Below are positions 49,537 to 57,336 of a stretch of 64,000 bases of DNA, piece after piece. Position 1 is the first letter of the stretch, and each line of letters opens with the position of its first letter. The notes beneath the pieces are model-generated. The model did not search any database. It was not told the DNA's origin and saw nothing but the letters and a program-made list of their open reading frames with translations. Position numbers and translations under genes: made by a program. This DNA is from Pelomonas sp. Root1237 (GTDB lineage Bacteria > Pseudomonadota > Gammaproteobacteria > Burkholderiales > Burkholderiaceae_C), in contig NZ_LMDK01000016.1 of NCBI RefSeq assembly GCF_001425055.1, positions 1-64,000 on the forward strand. Direction: 5' to 3'.

Positions 49537-50550
49537 ATGACCCACCGCACCCCTCTCGGTCGAGCCCTGCTTGCCCTGATTGGCATCGCTTGCTCGGCCC
49601 CTTGCGCCGTTTCGGCGCAGAGCCTGTACTTCACCGAGACCAACGTGAGTGCCAACGCCTTCGGCTTCGCGCCGCCGGTGCAGCCGCCTGCCGCGGGCGC
49701 CACCGTCAACTCACCCATGCCGCTGCTGCCGTCCTTCATCACCCAGCAAGCCGACATCGCTGGGCCGCTGGTGCCGGGCAACGTCCAGGGCCGGGCGGTG
49801 GCGTACGCGTGGGCGCAGACCGGTGGCCTGCATGTCTCGACGCAGGCGCAGGCATCCGTCAACGCATTCGAGTTCAGCAACCCCAACCCGAACGGCTCGG
49901 GCACGTCGTCGGTGGCTTCACTGTTCCGCGACGTGGTCGTCTTCAACGTGCCCGGCGCCGCGCCGGGGACGCTGTTCAATGTGTCGGCCACCATCGACCT
50001 TGCGGTGCTGTACGCCGCGCAGGGGCTGCTGCTGAATGCTGCGCCGCCGAGCTTCGTCACGGCAAATGCGTCGTGGCAGGCCGGTTTGCGGCTGTTCAGT
50101 GGCGCAGGCACCCATATTCAGTACGCGCGGCAAGGCGCCTGCAGCTGGTCCATGGCCACCAGCCAATCGAACTGCGTCGGCGACCCGACCGGCGCGGCAC
50201 AGCTGTCCTTCACGATTCCCAGCGGCACCAACCTCGTGTTTGAGATGACGGCCAACGCCGCTTCGTTCGCAGGTGCCTTCGTGCAGGGGCTCGGCGCCGC
50301 AACGTCGGACTCGGTGGTCGACATGGGCCACACCCTGGCCTGGGGCGGCATGCAGCAGGTATGGGACGCCGGCGGCACGCCCGTGGCGAACTTCTCAATG
50401 ATCGGACTGGGCAGCGGCTTCGACTTCCGCAACGCCTATGTGTCGCCCGTGCCGGAACCAACGACCGCAATGCTGCTGCTGGGCGGGCTGACGGGCCTGG
50501 CCTGGCGACGCCTGGCCTCGCTGAAGCGGCCCGCTTCAAGCGCGGGGTGA
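49537..50550 (+). CDS. PEP-CTERM sorting domain protein, secreted
   Basis: A 337-residue exported protein. The signal peptide ends in APCAVSAQ. The C terminus has VPEPTTAMLLLGGLTGLAW followed by RRLASLKRPASSAG, the sorting signal with its basic tail. The middle contains CSWSMATSQSNC, a likely disulphide, and many Ser, Ala and Gly residues in a predicted beta-rich fold. The ATG at 49537 has GAAGGT in front. Function is unknown. Confidence 0.85.
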   Translation: MTHRTPLGRALLALIGIACSAPCAVSAQSLYFTETNVSANAFGFAPPVQPPAAGATVNSPMPLLPSFITQQADIAGPLVPGNVQGRAVAYAWAQTGGLHVSTQAQASVNAFEFSNPNPNGSGTSSVASLFRDVVVFNVPGAAPGTLFNVSATIDLAVLYAAQGLLLNAAPPSFVTANASWQAGLRLFSGAGTHIQYARQGACSWSMATSQSNCVGDPTGAAQLSFTIPSGTNLVFEMTANAASFAGAFVQGLGAATSDSVVDMGHTLAWGGMQQVWDAGGTPVANFSMIGLGSGFDFRNAYVSPVPEPTTAMLLLGGLTGLAWRRLASLKRPASSAG

Positions 50551-50562
50551 AAGTGCCGGTGA

Positions 50563-51021
50563 ATGGACCTGACCATTGACCGCGAAGCCAGTAGTGATGG
50601 CACTCGGCTGAGCGGCGGCTGCCTGTGTGGCGCCGTGCGCTACGGCTCGCCTGGCCCCGCCCTTTTCGCCGTCGTCTGCCACTGCCGCGACTGCCAGCGT
50701 GCCTCCGGCAGCGGTGGCGTCCCGATCCTCGGAGTGCCCAAGCCCTCATTCACCTGCCAGGGCCCGGTGAAGCAGTCGCGCATCGCCGGCGGCAGCGGGC
50801 TGCCAGCCGTGCGCAATTTCTGTGGCGACTGTGGCAGCCTGCTGTTCGGCACGCCCGAATCGGCGCCCGAGATGGTGACGATCTACGCGGGTAGCTTGGA
50901 CGACCCGGGCGCATTCGCACCGACGGACGCGTTGTTCGTTGGGCAGCGGCCGCCCTGGGCCAGGTTGACCGGACCGCTCTGCGAGCATGAGGCCCTGCCT
51001 GCACCCGTCACCGGACGCTAG
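50563..51021 (+). CDS. GFA family zinc-binding protein
   Basis: A 152-residue protein. SGGCLCGAVRYG, VVCHCRDCQRASGSGG and NFCGDCGSLLFG are the three cysteine motifs of the glutathione-dependent formaldehyde-activating (GFA) family, which bind two zinc ions. The original GFA activity is disputed and many members have unknown roles. It follows the PEP-CTERM gene by 12 bases. Confidence 0.88.
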   Translation: MDLTIDREASSDGTRLSGGCLCGAVRYGSPGPALFAVVCHCRDCQRASGSGGVPILGVPKPSFTCQGPVKQSRIAGGSGLPAVRNFCGDCGSLLFGTPESAPEMVTIYAGSLDDPGAFAPTDALFVGQRPPWARLTGPLCEHEALPAPVTGR

Positions 51022-51182
51022 CGGACTCCAAGACGGGCACTGGATCGGGTCGATGTCATGGCCCGCCGCCGGGCAACAGCGCTTGCTCCCTGACCTGCCG
51101 TGCATCTTCACGTCCTGCCTTCAAAGCCCACCGGCGATTCCTGCCGCATAGTTGCGCCGCAAGCATTTCATGGAGGCCCCTA

Positions 51183-51773
51183 TTGATCACTGCTGCCATC
51201 ACCAGCCTGCTGCTGGCTGCCACCACCGCCTCGGCGAATTCGTCGACCATCGAACTGCAGGCCATTGCTGGATGCATATCTGCGGGCCCGATCAAGGGCG
51301 TGGAGACCAAGCGGTCTATCCCGGCCACGGCGCGATCCATCACCGTCCCCGGAGGAGCGGAACTGCAGGTGTCGGTGCTGGACGGCTACCGCGTGCTGAT
51401 GGCCACGGCGCAGGGCCAGCTTTTCGTCAACCTGAAGCTCGAACGCTCAGCGCCCGGCAAGGCCGAAGCAGACCGTGACGCAATCCGCCGGCAGATGCAG
51501 GGCTTTGTAAGCCAGGCACCGGCCGGCAGCCCACCCCTCAAGCGCGAACAAGGCGGCGGCGTGGAAACCCTGGGGCTGGACCAACCCTCGCTGGACGGCG
51601 GGGGTCCCTTGGGCTTCTATACGCTGTTCCTGCCGCATGCCGACATGGTGGTGACGGCCTATCTGCTGAACCAGCCGGCCGCGCAGCGCGACTTCGCCAC
51701 CTATGCCGACTACGAGCGGCTGAGGGACCAGGCGCTGGCGCAGGTCAAGGCCTGTCTGCCCAAGGCGGACTGA
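51183..51773 (+). CDS. Exported protein of unknown function, TTG start
   Basis: A 196-residue protein with a signal peptide (LITAAITSLLLAATTASA). The start is taken as TTG at 51183 because GGAGG lies six bases upstream (51172-51176) and the signal peptide begins there. The mature part shows ITVPGGAELQVSVLDGYRVL and FVNLKLERSAPGKAEADRDA, without a known family. A single Cys pair (IAGCIS, KACLPK) may form a disulphide. Confidence 0.65.
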   Translation: MITAAITSLLLAATTASANSSTIELQAIAGCISAGPIKGVETKRSIPATARSITVPGGAELQVSVLDGYRVLMATAQGQLFVNLKLERSAPGKAEADRDAIRRQMQGFVSQAPAGSPPLKREQGGGVETLGLDQPSLDGGGPLGFYTLFLPHADMVVTAYLLNQPAAQRDFATYADYERLRDQALAQVKACLPKAD

Positions 51774-51791
51774 CCGGTCGACGCCGCTCGC

Positions 51792-51964
51792 TCAAGGCGC
51801 CAGCGTCCTGGCGCTGGCCAGCTCCGGCTTGAGCTTGATCAGCCCTTCCATCACCTGCTCCGAAAACAGCGCCGCACCCTTGGGGCCCAGGTGGGCGCGA
51901 TCGAAGCGCGGCGGTGCTTCGGCGAGCGCGTCAGCGGCCGGCTGCCCCATGGCGGCGGCGGCGG
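51792..51964 (-). pseudogene. Truncated second copy of the CE12 acetylesterase C terminus
   Basis: The minus strand here encodes AAAMGQPAADALAEAPPRFD, RAHLGPKGAALFSEQVMEGL and IKLKPELASARTL. This matches residues about 197-250 of the acetylesterase at 52315-53073 with only scattered substitutions, including the Asp/His catalytic pair (FDRAHLG). The copy has no N-terminal two thirds and no start. The cupin gene lies between the two copies on the opposite strand. It is a remnant of a duplication. Confidence 0.85.
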
Positions 51965-51986
51965 CACGAGGCGCATACTCGCTGCC

Positions 51987-52313
51987 ATGGCCATCCCGCA
52001 CGTCACCCCCGGTCAAGCCATCGACATCCGCCCCAGCGCTGACGACCCCGATGGTGCGCGGACGGTGGCGCTGTTCAAGTCACGCGACCTGGAGGTCATG
52101 CGCCTCGTGCTGACCGCCGGCAAGGCGCTGCCGCCGCACAAGGTGGCGCACGAGATCACCATCCAGTGCATCTCTGGCGCATTGGCCGTGACGACCGACG
52201 CCGGCCGCCATCAGTTGCAGGCAGGCCAGTTGCTCTACCTGGACCGAGAGGCCGTGCACGACGTGCTGGCGCTCGAGGACGCCATGGCTCTCGTGACCGT
52301 CGTGCTGCCCTGA
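51987..52313 (+). CDS. Small cupin-domain protein
   Basis: A 108-residue single-domain cupin. LTAGKALPPHKVAHEITIQC gives two His and one Glu of cupin motif 1, and LLYLDREAVHDVLAL gives the His of motif 2. It is too divergent from KdgF to call it that enzyme, although KdgF-like cupins occur in pectin loci. The ATG at 51987 gives the natural N terminus. The gene is inserted between the two copies of the acetylesterase tail and its end lies one base before the acetylesterase stop on the other strand. Confidence 0.8.
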   Translation: MAIPHVTPGQAIDIRPSADDPDGARTVALFKSRDLEVMRLVLTAGKALPPHKVAHEITIQCISGALAVTTDAGRHQLQAGQLLYLDREAVHDVLALEDAMALVTVVLP

Positions 52314-52314
52314 C

Positions 52315-53073
52315 TCACCTCTCGAGCGTGCGCGCCGTGGCCAGCTCCGGCCTGAGTTTCAACAGCCCCTCCATGACCTGCTCCGAGAACAGCGCCGCGC
52401 CCTTGGGGCCCAGGTGGGTGCGATCGAAGCGCGGCGGTGCCTCGGCCAGCGTGTCGGCGGCCGGCTGGCCCATGGCGGCGACTGCAGCGTGGCTGATGGC
52501 GTTCAGATCGAGCACCGGCACGCCCTGTTCCGCCGCGACCTTGATGACGGCCTCTGCCCAGGGGCGCAAGTCGTTGCCAAGCTCTCCGTCCCTGAAGGTG
52601 CGCCGCGTCAGCGGCGTGACGAGCAGCACCTCGGCGCCGGCCGCCTTCACGTCCTTCACATAGCCCGCCATATTGGGTCCGAACTCGGTGGCAAGGTCGG
52701 TCGAGCGGCCGGGCTTGCCGGGCTGGTCGTTGTGGCCGAACTGGATCAGCACCAGGGTCTTTTGCTTGCTGGGGCCGCCCTCGTTCAGCAGGGCCAGCAC
52801 CGTGGACCACAGGCCCTCGGCACGGAAGCTCATGCTGGAGCGGCCGCCGCGCGCGAGGTTGACGCAGGCGACCTGCTGGAAACGCGCGCACAGCGCATTG
52901 CCGTAGCCGCTGCGCGGTGCCATCGTCGAGTCGCCGACGAGGATGAGGCGGGGGTCGGTGGCGACATTGGCGGTGGTCTCGCCGCGCGGCGCGGAAGCCG
53001 GCGATGAAGCCGGCGTCTGAGCGACGGCGCTGCCGGTCAGCAGCAGGGCAAGGAACAAGGCGGACAGCTTCAT
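52315..53073 (-). CDS. Rhamnogalacturonan acetylesterase-like SGNH hydrolase (CE12)
   Basis: A 252-residue exported esterase (signal peptide MKLSALFLALLLTGSAVAQ). The SGNH blocks are S49 in ILVGDSTMAP, the Gly of VNLARGGRSS (block II), N115 in QFGHNDQPG and the D217/H220 pair in RFDRTHLG. The order and spacing fit the CE12 rhamnogalacturonan acetylesterases, which remove acetyl groups from the pectin backbone so that lyases can act. The ATG at 53073 overlaps the stop of the PL1 gene (ATGA). A truncated copy of its C terminus lies downstream. Confidence 0.9.
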   Translation of the reverse strand: MKLSALFLALLLTGSAVAQTPASSPASAPRGETTANVATDPRLILVGDSTMAPRSGYGNALCARFQQVACVNLARGGRSSMSFRAEGLWSTVLALLNEGGPSKQKTLVLIQFGHNDQPGKPGRSTDLATEFGPNMAGYVKDVKAAGAEVLLVTPLTRRTFRDGELGNDLRPWAEAVIKVAAEQGVPVLDLNAISHAAVAAMGQPAADTLAEAPPRFDRTHLGPKGAALFSEQVMEGLLKLRPELATARTLER

Positions 53074-54410
53074 GGTTTTGCGAGGGCTGGCCAACCAGCC
53101 TTGGGGCTCATGTCGTCGAGGTTCCAGTCCTCGGGCTTGAAGGCGTGGCGCGTTGGCGCGTGGCGCGGGTAGCCGAGGGCGTTCTCGACTTCGGAGTCGA
53201 TCAGCTTGCCTTTGCCTTGCGCCATGTCCGCCAGCAGCCGCGCATCCAGCGGGTCGCGCGCCCATGGGCGTGCACCCACGAGGGCGGGCAGCTCATGCGC
53301 CAGTGCGTTGGCAGCGCGAAGCGGCGGCAGGCCAGGCGGTAGATAGGCTTGGCTGGCCACGATCAGCTTGGCCGTCGTCGTCGCATTGCGGCCGAGCAGC
53401 GGCGCCGGCGTGCCCTGCGCGTCGTGGGCGAGGTTGTCGGCCATGTAGAGCTCGAGGTCGCCCTGGCCGAGCAGCATGAAGAAGGCCGTGCCCGCCACCG
53501 TGCTCGGGCCGTGGCGCATGGCGTTGCCCACCAGCGTGAGGCGGCCGCTCTGATAAGGCTGGCCCTCCCACTCGTTGGCGAGCAGGTTGTAGTGCACCGC
53601 CCGATCACCGGGGTTGAAGATGTAGTTGTTGACCATCGCCCCCTGCGCCCCGCCCTTGAAGAGGGCATTGCGCTGGCGGTTGGACACGTAGACGTTGCCG
53701 TAGATCAGCACGCCGCTGGTGTTGTCGTGGATCAAGCTGCCCTTGCTGTGCTCGCCCTTCTCGTGCACCGAATTGCCCAGCCCCTCGTAGATGAGGTTGT
53801 GCGTGTAGGTGATGCGGTGGGACGTGGCCTTGCGCCAGTCCTCCAGCGTCTTGCCCTCGAAGCGCGGGCCGCTCGCGGACAGGTTCTCGTCGGTGGCCCA
53901 GGAGAAGCTGCAATGGTCGACGATGACGTCGTGTGCGCCGCCCAATGCCGAGATGCCGTCCTGGTCGCCGCCGCCTCTCTTGGGCCGACCGAACTCGCCG
54001 GGCCGAAAGCTCAGGTGCTGGATGACGACGTCGTGGGTCGAGATCGTCGTCTCGGCCTTGATGACGGTGACGCCAGGGTCGGGCGCCGTCTGGCCGGCCA
54101 GCGTCAGGAAGGGCTGCGTGATCTTGAGCGGCTGGCCGCCCATGTCGATGACGCCGCCGACCTCGAAGACGACGATGCGCGGGCCGCTGGCCTCGATCGC
54201 CTCCTTCAGGCTGCCGGGGCCTGCAGGCGCGAGCGTCGTGACTTTGATGACGCGGCCACCGCGGCCGCCCTGGGTCTCGGTCCAGCCGCGGGTGACGATG
54301 CCCGCCGAGGCCGGGGCCTGCGCAACGGCCGAAGGCAGCCAAGCCATGAGACCCAGGCCGCCAGCACCGGCCAGCAGGCCGCGACGGCCCGGAGAATGAA
54401 GATGCCTCAT
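53070..54410 (-). CDS. Pectate lyase-like parallel beta-helix protein (PL1), paralogue
   Basis: A 446-residue exported protein. Its N terminus RRGLLAGAGGLGLMAWLPSA has a twin-arginine-like start. It closely parallels the lyase at 40304-41620: GGRGGRVIKVTTLAPAGPGS, VFEVGGVIDMGGQPLKIT, LTLAGQTAPDPGVTVIKAET, DHCSFSWATDENLSASGPRF, HEKGEHSKGSLIHDNTSGVL and the end DWNLDDMSPKAGWP. The two probably arose by duplication and may differ in methylation or acetylation tolerance. It follows the TonB receptor stop by two bases and overlaps the acetylesterase start. Confidence 0.85.
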   Translation of the reverse strand: MRHLHSPGRRGLLAGAGGLGLMAWLPSAVAQAPASAGIVTRGWTETQGGRGGRVIKVTTLAPAGPGSLKEAIEASGPRIVVFEVGGVIDMGGQPLKITQPFLTLAGQTAPDPGVTVIKAETTISTHDVVIQHLSFRPGEFGRPKRGGGDQDGISALGGAHDVIVDHCSFSWATDENLSASGPRFEGKTLEDWRKATSHRITYTHNLIYEGLGNSVHEKGEHSKGSLIHDNTSGVLIYGNVYVSNRQRNALFKGGAQGAMVNNYIFNPGDRAVHYNLLANEWEGQPYQSGRLTLVGNAMRHGPSTVAGTAFFMLLGQGDLELYMADNLAHDAQGTPAPLLGRNATTTAKLIVASQAYLPPGLPPLRAANALAHELPALVGARPWARDPLDARLLADMAQGKGKLIDSEVENALGYPRHAPTRHAFKPEDWNLDDMSPKAGWPALAKP

Positions 54411-54412
54411 GC

Positions 54413-57304
54413 TCAGAAGCTGTAGTCGGCGGTGACCTTGTACGCCCGGCCCAGCACGTCGGCCATGCTGGTGATGTAGCCAACGTAGAGGCTGTTGGCC
54501 GTGATCGGCGGCGTCGCGTTGGTGATGTTGTTGACCGCCAGGCTGAGCTTGAGCCCCTTGAAGCCCGAGTAGGCCAGGCTGGCGCCGTACTGGCTGTAGG
54601 GGCTGACGCGGTTCACCGTCGAGCCGGCGCGCGGCGTGATGTCGGTCAGCGCGGTGTTGTAGCGCACCGAGACCAGGCCCGACCACGGGCCGTTGCGCAG
54701 GCCCACCGAGGCGGTGTGCTTCCAGCGAGGGTTGATCTGGGGCATGCCGGCCAGGCCCGAGTTGACGCCGGCGCCACCGTAGCGCGCGTCGTTGGTGATG
54801 ATGCCGACATTGCTCAGCACCTCGCCGTTCTTCTCGGCGCTGAAGCGGTAGCTCTCGTAGTAGGTGCCGTCCAGCATGAAGCTGGCCTGGCCGATGGGCG
54901 TGGCGACGCGGTACATCATGGACAGGTCCAGCCCGCGGATGCTGGTGTCGCCGCGGTTGGCCTGGCTGGCGATGATGTAGTCGATGGTGCCGTCGGCCTT
55001 GCGGATGATGTTGGTCGCGTACTTGGCCGGCTGCTGCTGCACCTCGGCGATGGCCACGGCGCCCAGCATGTCGGTCAGCCTGATGCCCCAGTAGTCCGCC
55101 GTCATCAGCAGGCCCTTGGTCGGCTCCAGCGCCAGGCCCAGTGTCCAGCCCTTGGACTTCTCGGGCTTGAGGAAGCTGTTGTCCGGGGACTTGGTCCAGT
55201 AGCTCATGGTCTGGTTGCAGACCTGGTCGCGCGTGAAGCCGTTGACCGGGCTGCCGGTGTTGGTGATGGTGGGCGTCGCGCTCGGGCACAGCACCGGGTC
55301 GTCCATCATCTGCGTGCGAACCTCGGGCGTCGGGTTCTGGATGTCCATGATGGACGGTGCGCGGAAGCCCGTGTTGGCCGAGGCGCGCAGCACCAGCTCG
55401 TCCAGTGCCTGGTAGCGGGCCGACAGCTTGGGGTTGACCGTCGTCGTCTTCAGGTCGCTGTAGGTGTCGGAGCGCACCGCGGCGTTGAAGCTCAGCCGCC
55501 TGGTGACGGGAGCGTCTACTTCGATGACCGCCGACTTGATGTTGCGGCCGAGGTCGCGTGCCACACCCGTGGGCGTCTCGCCGACGAGGTCGTGCTTGCT
55601 GACGTTGCCGAAGGCATCGATCGCATAGCTGCCGTTGGCGTTCTTGGCCACGTAGTCCAGCGGTGCAGCCTCGACCTTGGCCGAATCGCGGCGCACTTCG
55701 CCGGTCACGGCCAGCATCAGCGGGCCACCGGCCAGGTCCATCAGCGAGCGCGTCAGCGTCACGTCCACGCTGCGGTTGTAGGCGCGGTTGACGCGGTAGC
55801 TGTAGTCGCTCGCCTCGATGCTGCGCAAGTATTCGAGGCCGGTTTCGTCCTGCAGGCCGAAGGGATTCAGGATGCCCTTGGTGAAGCCCTCCTGCGCCTT
55901 GGAGTAGAGGATGTAGCCGGCGCCGGCGCGGGTGTCGCGCAGCGACCGGCCGTAGTTCAGGCCCACGCGGTAGTCAAAGCCAGCCACCGTGCCCTCGGCG
56001 CTGAGCACCAGGCGATCGTTGGTCTGCTCGTCGTTGCGGTAGGCCGAGCCGAGCTCTGCCGGGCCCCAGACGAAGTAGATCGTCCGGTTGTTCATGTTCA
56101 GGTCGGTGACCGTGCCGGGCGTCTTGCTGGCGTCGATGAACATCGCCGGCGAGTTGGCACCGGTGTTGCTGCCCACCACCTTGACGGCCGACGTGATGCC
56201 CTTGCCAGGGTAGAAGCGGCTCGTGGCCGGCATGCTGTAGGTGGTGGCCGGGGCCGTGCCGGCGGGCACCTGCATGCCGCGGTACTTCTGCACATTGAAC
56301 CTGGAGTGCAGGCCTTCCAGCGCCAGCGAGTGGTCGTTGTTGATCTTCCAGCTCAGCTTGCCGAAGACGTTGGTGATCTCGCTGCCATCGGTGACAGCGT
56401 CGTAGTAGTTGGGGTTGCGGTAGCAACCGGCGTTCGAGTAAGTGGCCGGCGTGGCGACGCTGCCGGCGCCGAGAGTCGGCAGCGAGTACGGCGCCGCGCA
56501 GCCGGTCGCAAAGGCTGGGTTGTAGTTGGAATTGGCGCCGGTTGCGAAGCCGAAGTTGGCGATCGGGCTGGGGTTCTTGTTGTCGGGCAGCAGGCCCAGG
56601 CCCATGGCCGACAGCACCGAGTAGTCATACAGCTCGGGCCGGTCGATCTTGAACAGCGCCGACTTGCGCTGATGGTCCAGCGACAAGTAGGCGTTCCAGC
56701 CATCGGCGTTGAGGTCGCCCGCGCCGACGATGGCGCCGATGGCCTTGGTCTCGCCGCCGCCGGAGTGCTCGGGCTGGTTCCACTCGGCCTTCACCCGCGC
56801 ACCCTTGAAGCTGTTGAAGGTGTAGAAGTTCTGCACGCCGCCGATGGCGTCGGAGCCGTAGATGGACGAGGCACCGTCACGCAGCGTCTCGGCGCGGTCC
56901 AGGGCCATGCGCGGGATGACGTTGACGGAGACGTACTGGTCCTGCAGCGGCTCGTTGGCCATGCGGCGGCCGTTCAGCAGGGTCAGCGTGCGCATCGGCC
57001 CCAGGCCGCGCAGATTGAGCATCGGGCCTGCGGCACCGCTGTTGGTGCCCAGGGACAGCGACTGCGGCATCTCCAGCACCAGGTCCTTCAGCTCGGTGTG
57101 GCCGCGGGCTTCGAGCTCCTCGGACTTGATCACCGAGACCGGCAGTGCCGTCTCGCCGGCCAGGCGCTTGATGGAGGAGCCGGTGATCTGGATGCGCTCC
57201 AGCGTCGCGGGAGCATCGGTGGTCTGCGCGTGGGCCGTGGCCATCAGGCTCAACACGGCGCTGGCGCACAGGGTCAGGCGAGCGTGCGGGTTCTTCATGT
57301 TCAT
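54413..57304 (-). CDS. TonB-dependent outer-membrane receptor, likely for pectic oligomers
   Basis: A 963-residue protein with a signal peptide ending in ATAHA. The plug domain is clear: ERIQITGSSIKRLAGETALP, VIKSEELEARGHTELKDLVL, LNLRGLGPMRTLTLLNGRRM and DGASSIYGSDAIGGV. A long 22-strand type barrel follows and ends in ADYSF (terminal Phe). The ATG at 57304 has GGAGA five bases upstream. It is followed directly by the PL1 and CE12 genes and preceded by the PL1-CE8 fusion, so uptake of galacturonan or rhamnogalacturonan fragments is the likely role. Confidence 0.9.
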   Translation of the reverse strand: MNMKNPHARLTLCASAVLSLMATAHAQTTDAPATLERIQITGSSIKRLAGETALPVSVIKSEELEARGHTELKDLVLEMPQSLSLGTNSGAAGPMLNLRGLGPMRTLTLLNGRRMANEPLQDQYVSVNVIPRMALDRAETLRDGASSIYGSDAIGGVQNFYTFNSFKGARVKAEWNQPEHSGGGETKAIGAIVGAGDLNADGWNAYLSLDHQRKSALFKIDRPELYDYSVLSAMGLGLLPDNKNPSPIANFGFATGANSNYNPAFATGCAAPYSLPTLGAGSVATPATYSNAGCYRNPNYYDAVTDGSEITNVFGKLSWKINNDHSLALEGLHSRFNVQKYRGMQVPAGTAPATTYSMPATSRFYPGKGITSAVKVVGSNTGANSPAMFIDASKTPGTVTDLNMNNRTIYFVWGPAELGSAYRNDEQTNDRLVLSAEGTVAGFDYRVGLNYGRSLRDTRAGAGYILYSKAQEGFTKGILNPFGLQDETGLEYLRSIEASDYSYRVNRAYNRSVDVTLTRSLMDLAGGPLMLAVTGEVRRDSAKVEAAPLDYVAKNANGSYAIDAFGNVSKHDLVGETPTGVARDLGRNIKSAVIEVDAPVTRRLSFNAAVRSDTYSDLKTTTVNPKLSARYQALDELVLRASANTGFRAPSIMDIQNPTPEVRTQMMDDPVLCPSATPTITNTGSPVNGFTRDQVCNQTMSYWTKSPDNSFLKPEKSKGWTLGLALEPTKGLLMTADYWGIRLTDMLGAVAIAEVQQQPAKYATNIIRKADGTIDYIIASQANRGDTSIRGLDLSMMYRVATPIGQASFMLDGTYYESYRFSAEKNGEVLSNVGIITNDARYGGAGVNSGLAGMPQINPRWKHTASVGLRNGPWSGLVSVRYNTALTDITPRAGSTVNRVSPYSQYGASLAYSGFKGLKLSLAVNNITNATPPITANSLYVGYITSMADVLGRAYKVTADYSF

Positions 57305-57336
57305 CGTGTCTCCGTGGTGCTTTTTGCTGGATGGGT

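Larger units (their letters stand above)
51792..52490. repeat. Direct repeat of about 170 bases flanking the cupin gene
   Basis: Copies at about 51792-51964 and 52315-52490 are in the same orientation and clearly homologous. They include the near-identical stretch around GCCCTTGGGGCCCAGGTGGG. Substitutions are mainly at third codon positions, which suggests that the truncated copy once evolved as coding sequence. Confidence 0.8.

Noticed and set aside
51987-52313. Cupin as KdgF, the unsaturated-uronate ring-opening protein of pectin pathways
   Set aside because: Size and context fit, but the sequence around the metal motif does not resemble KdgF closely enough to name it.
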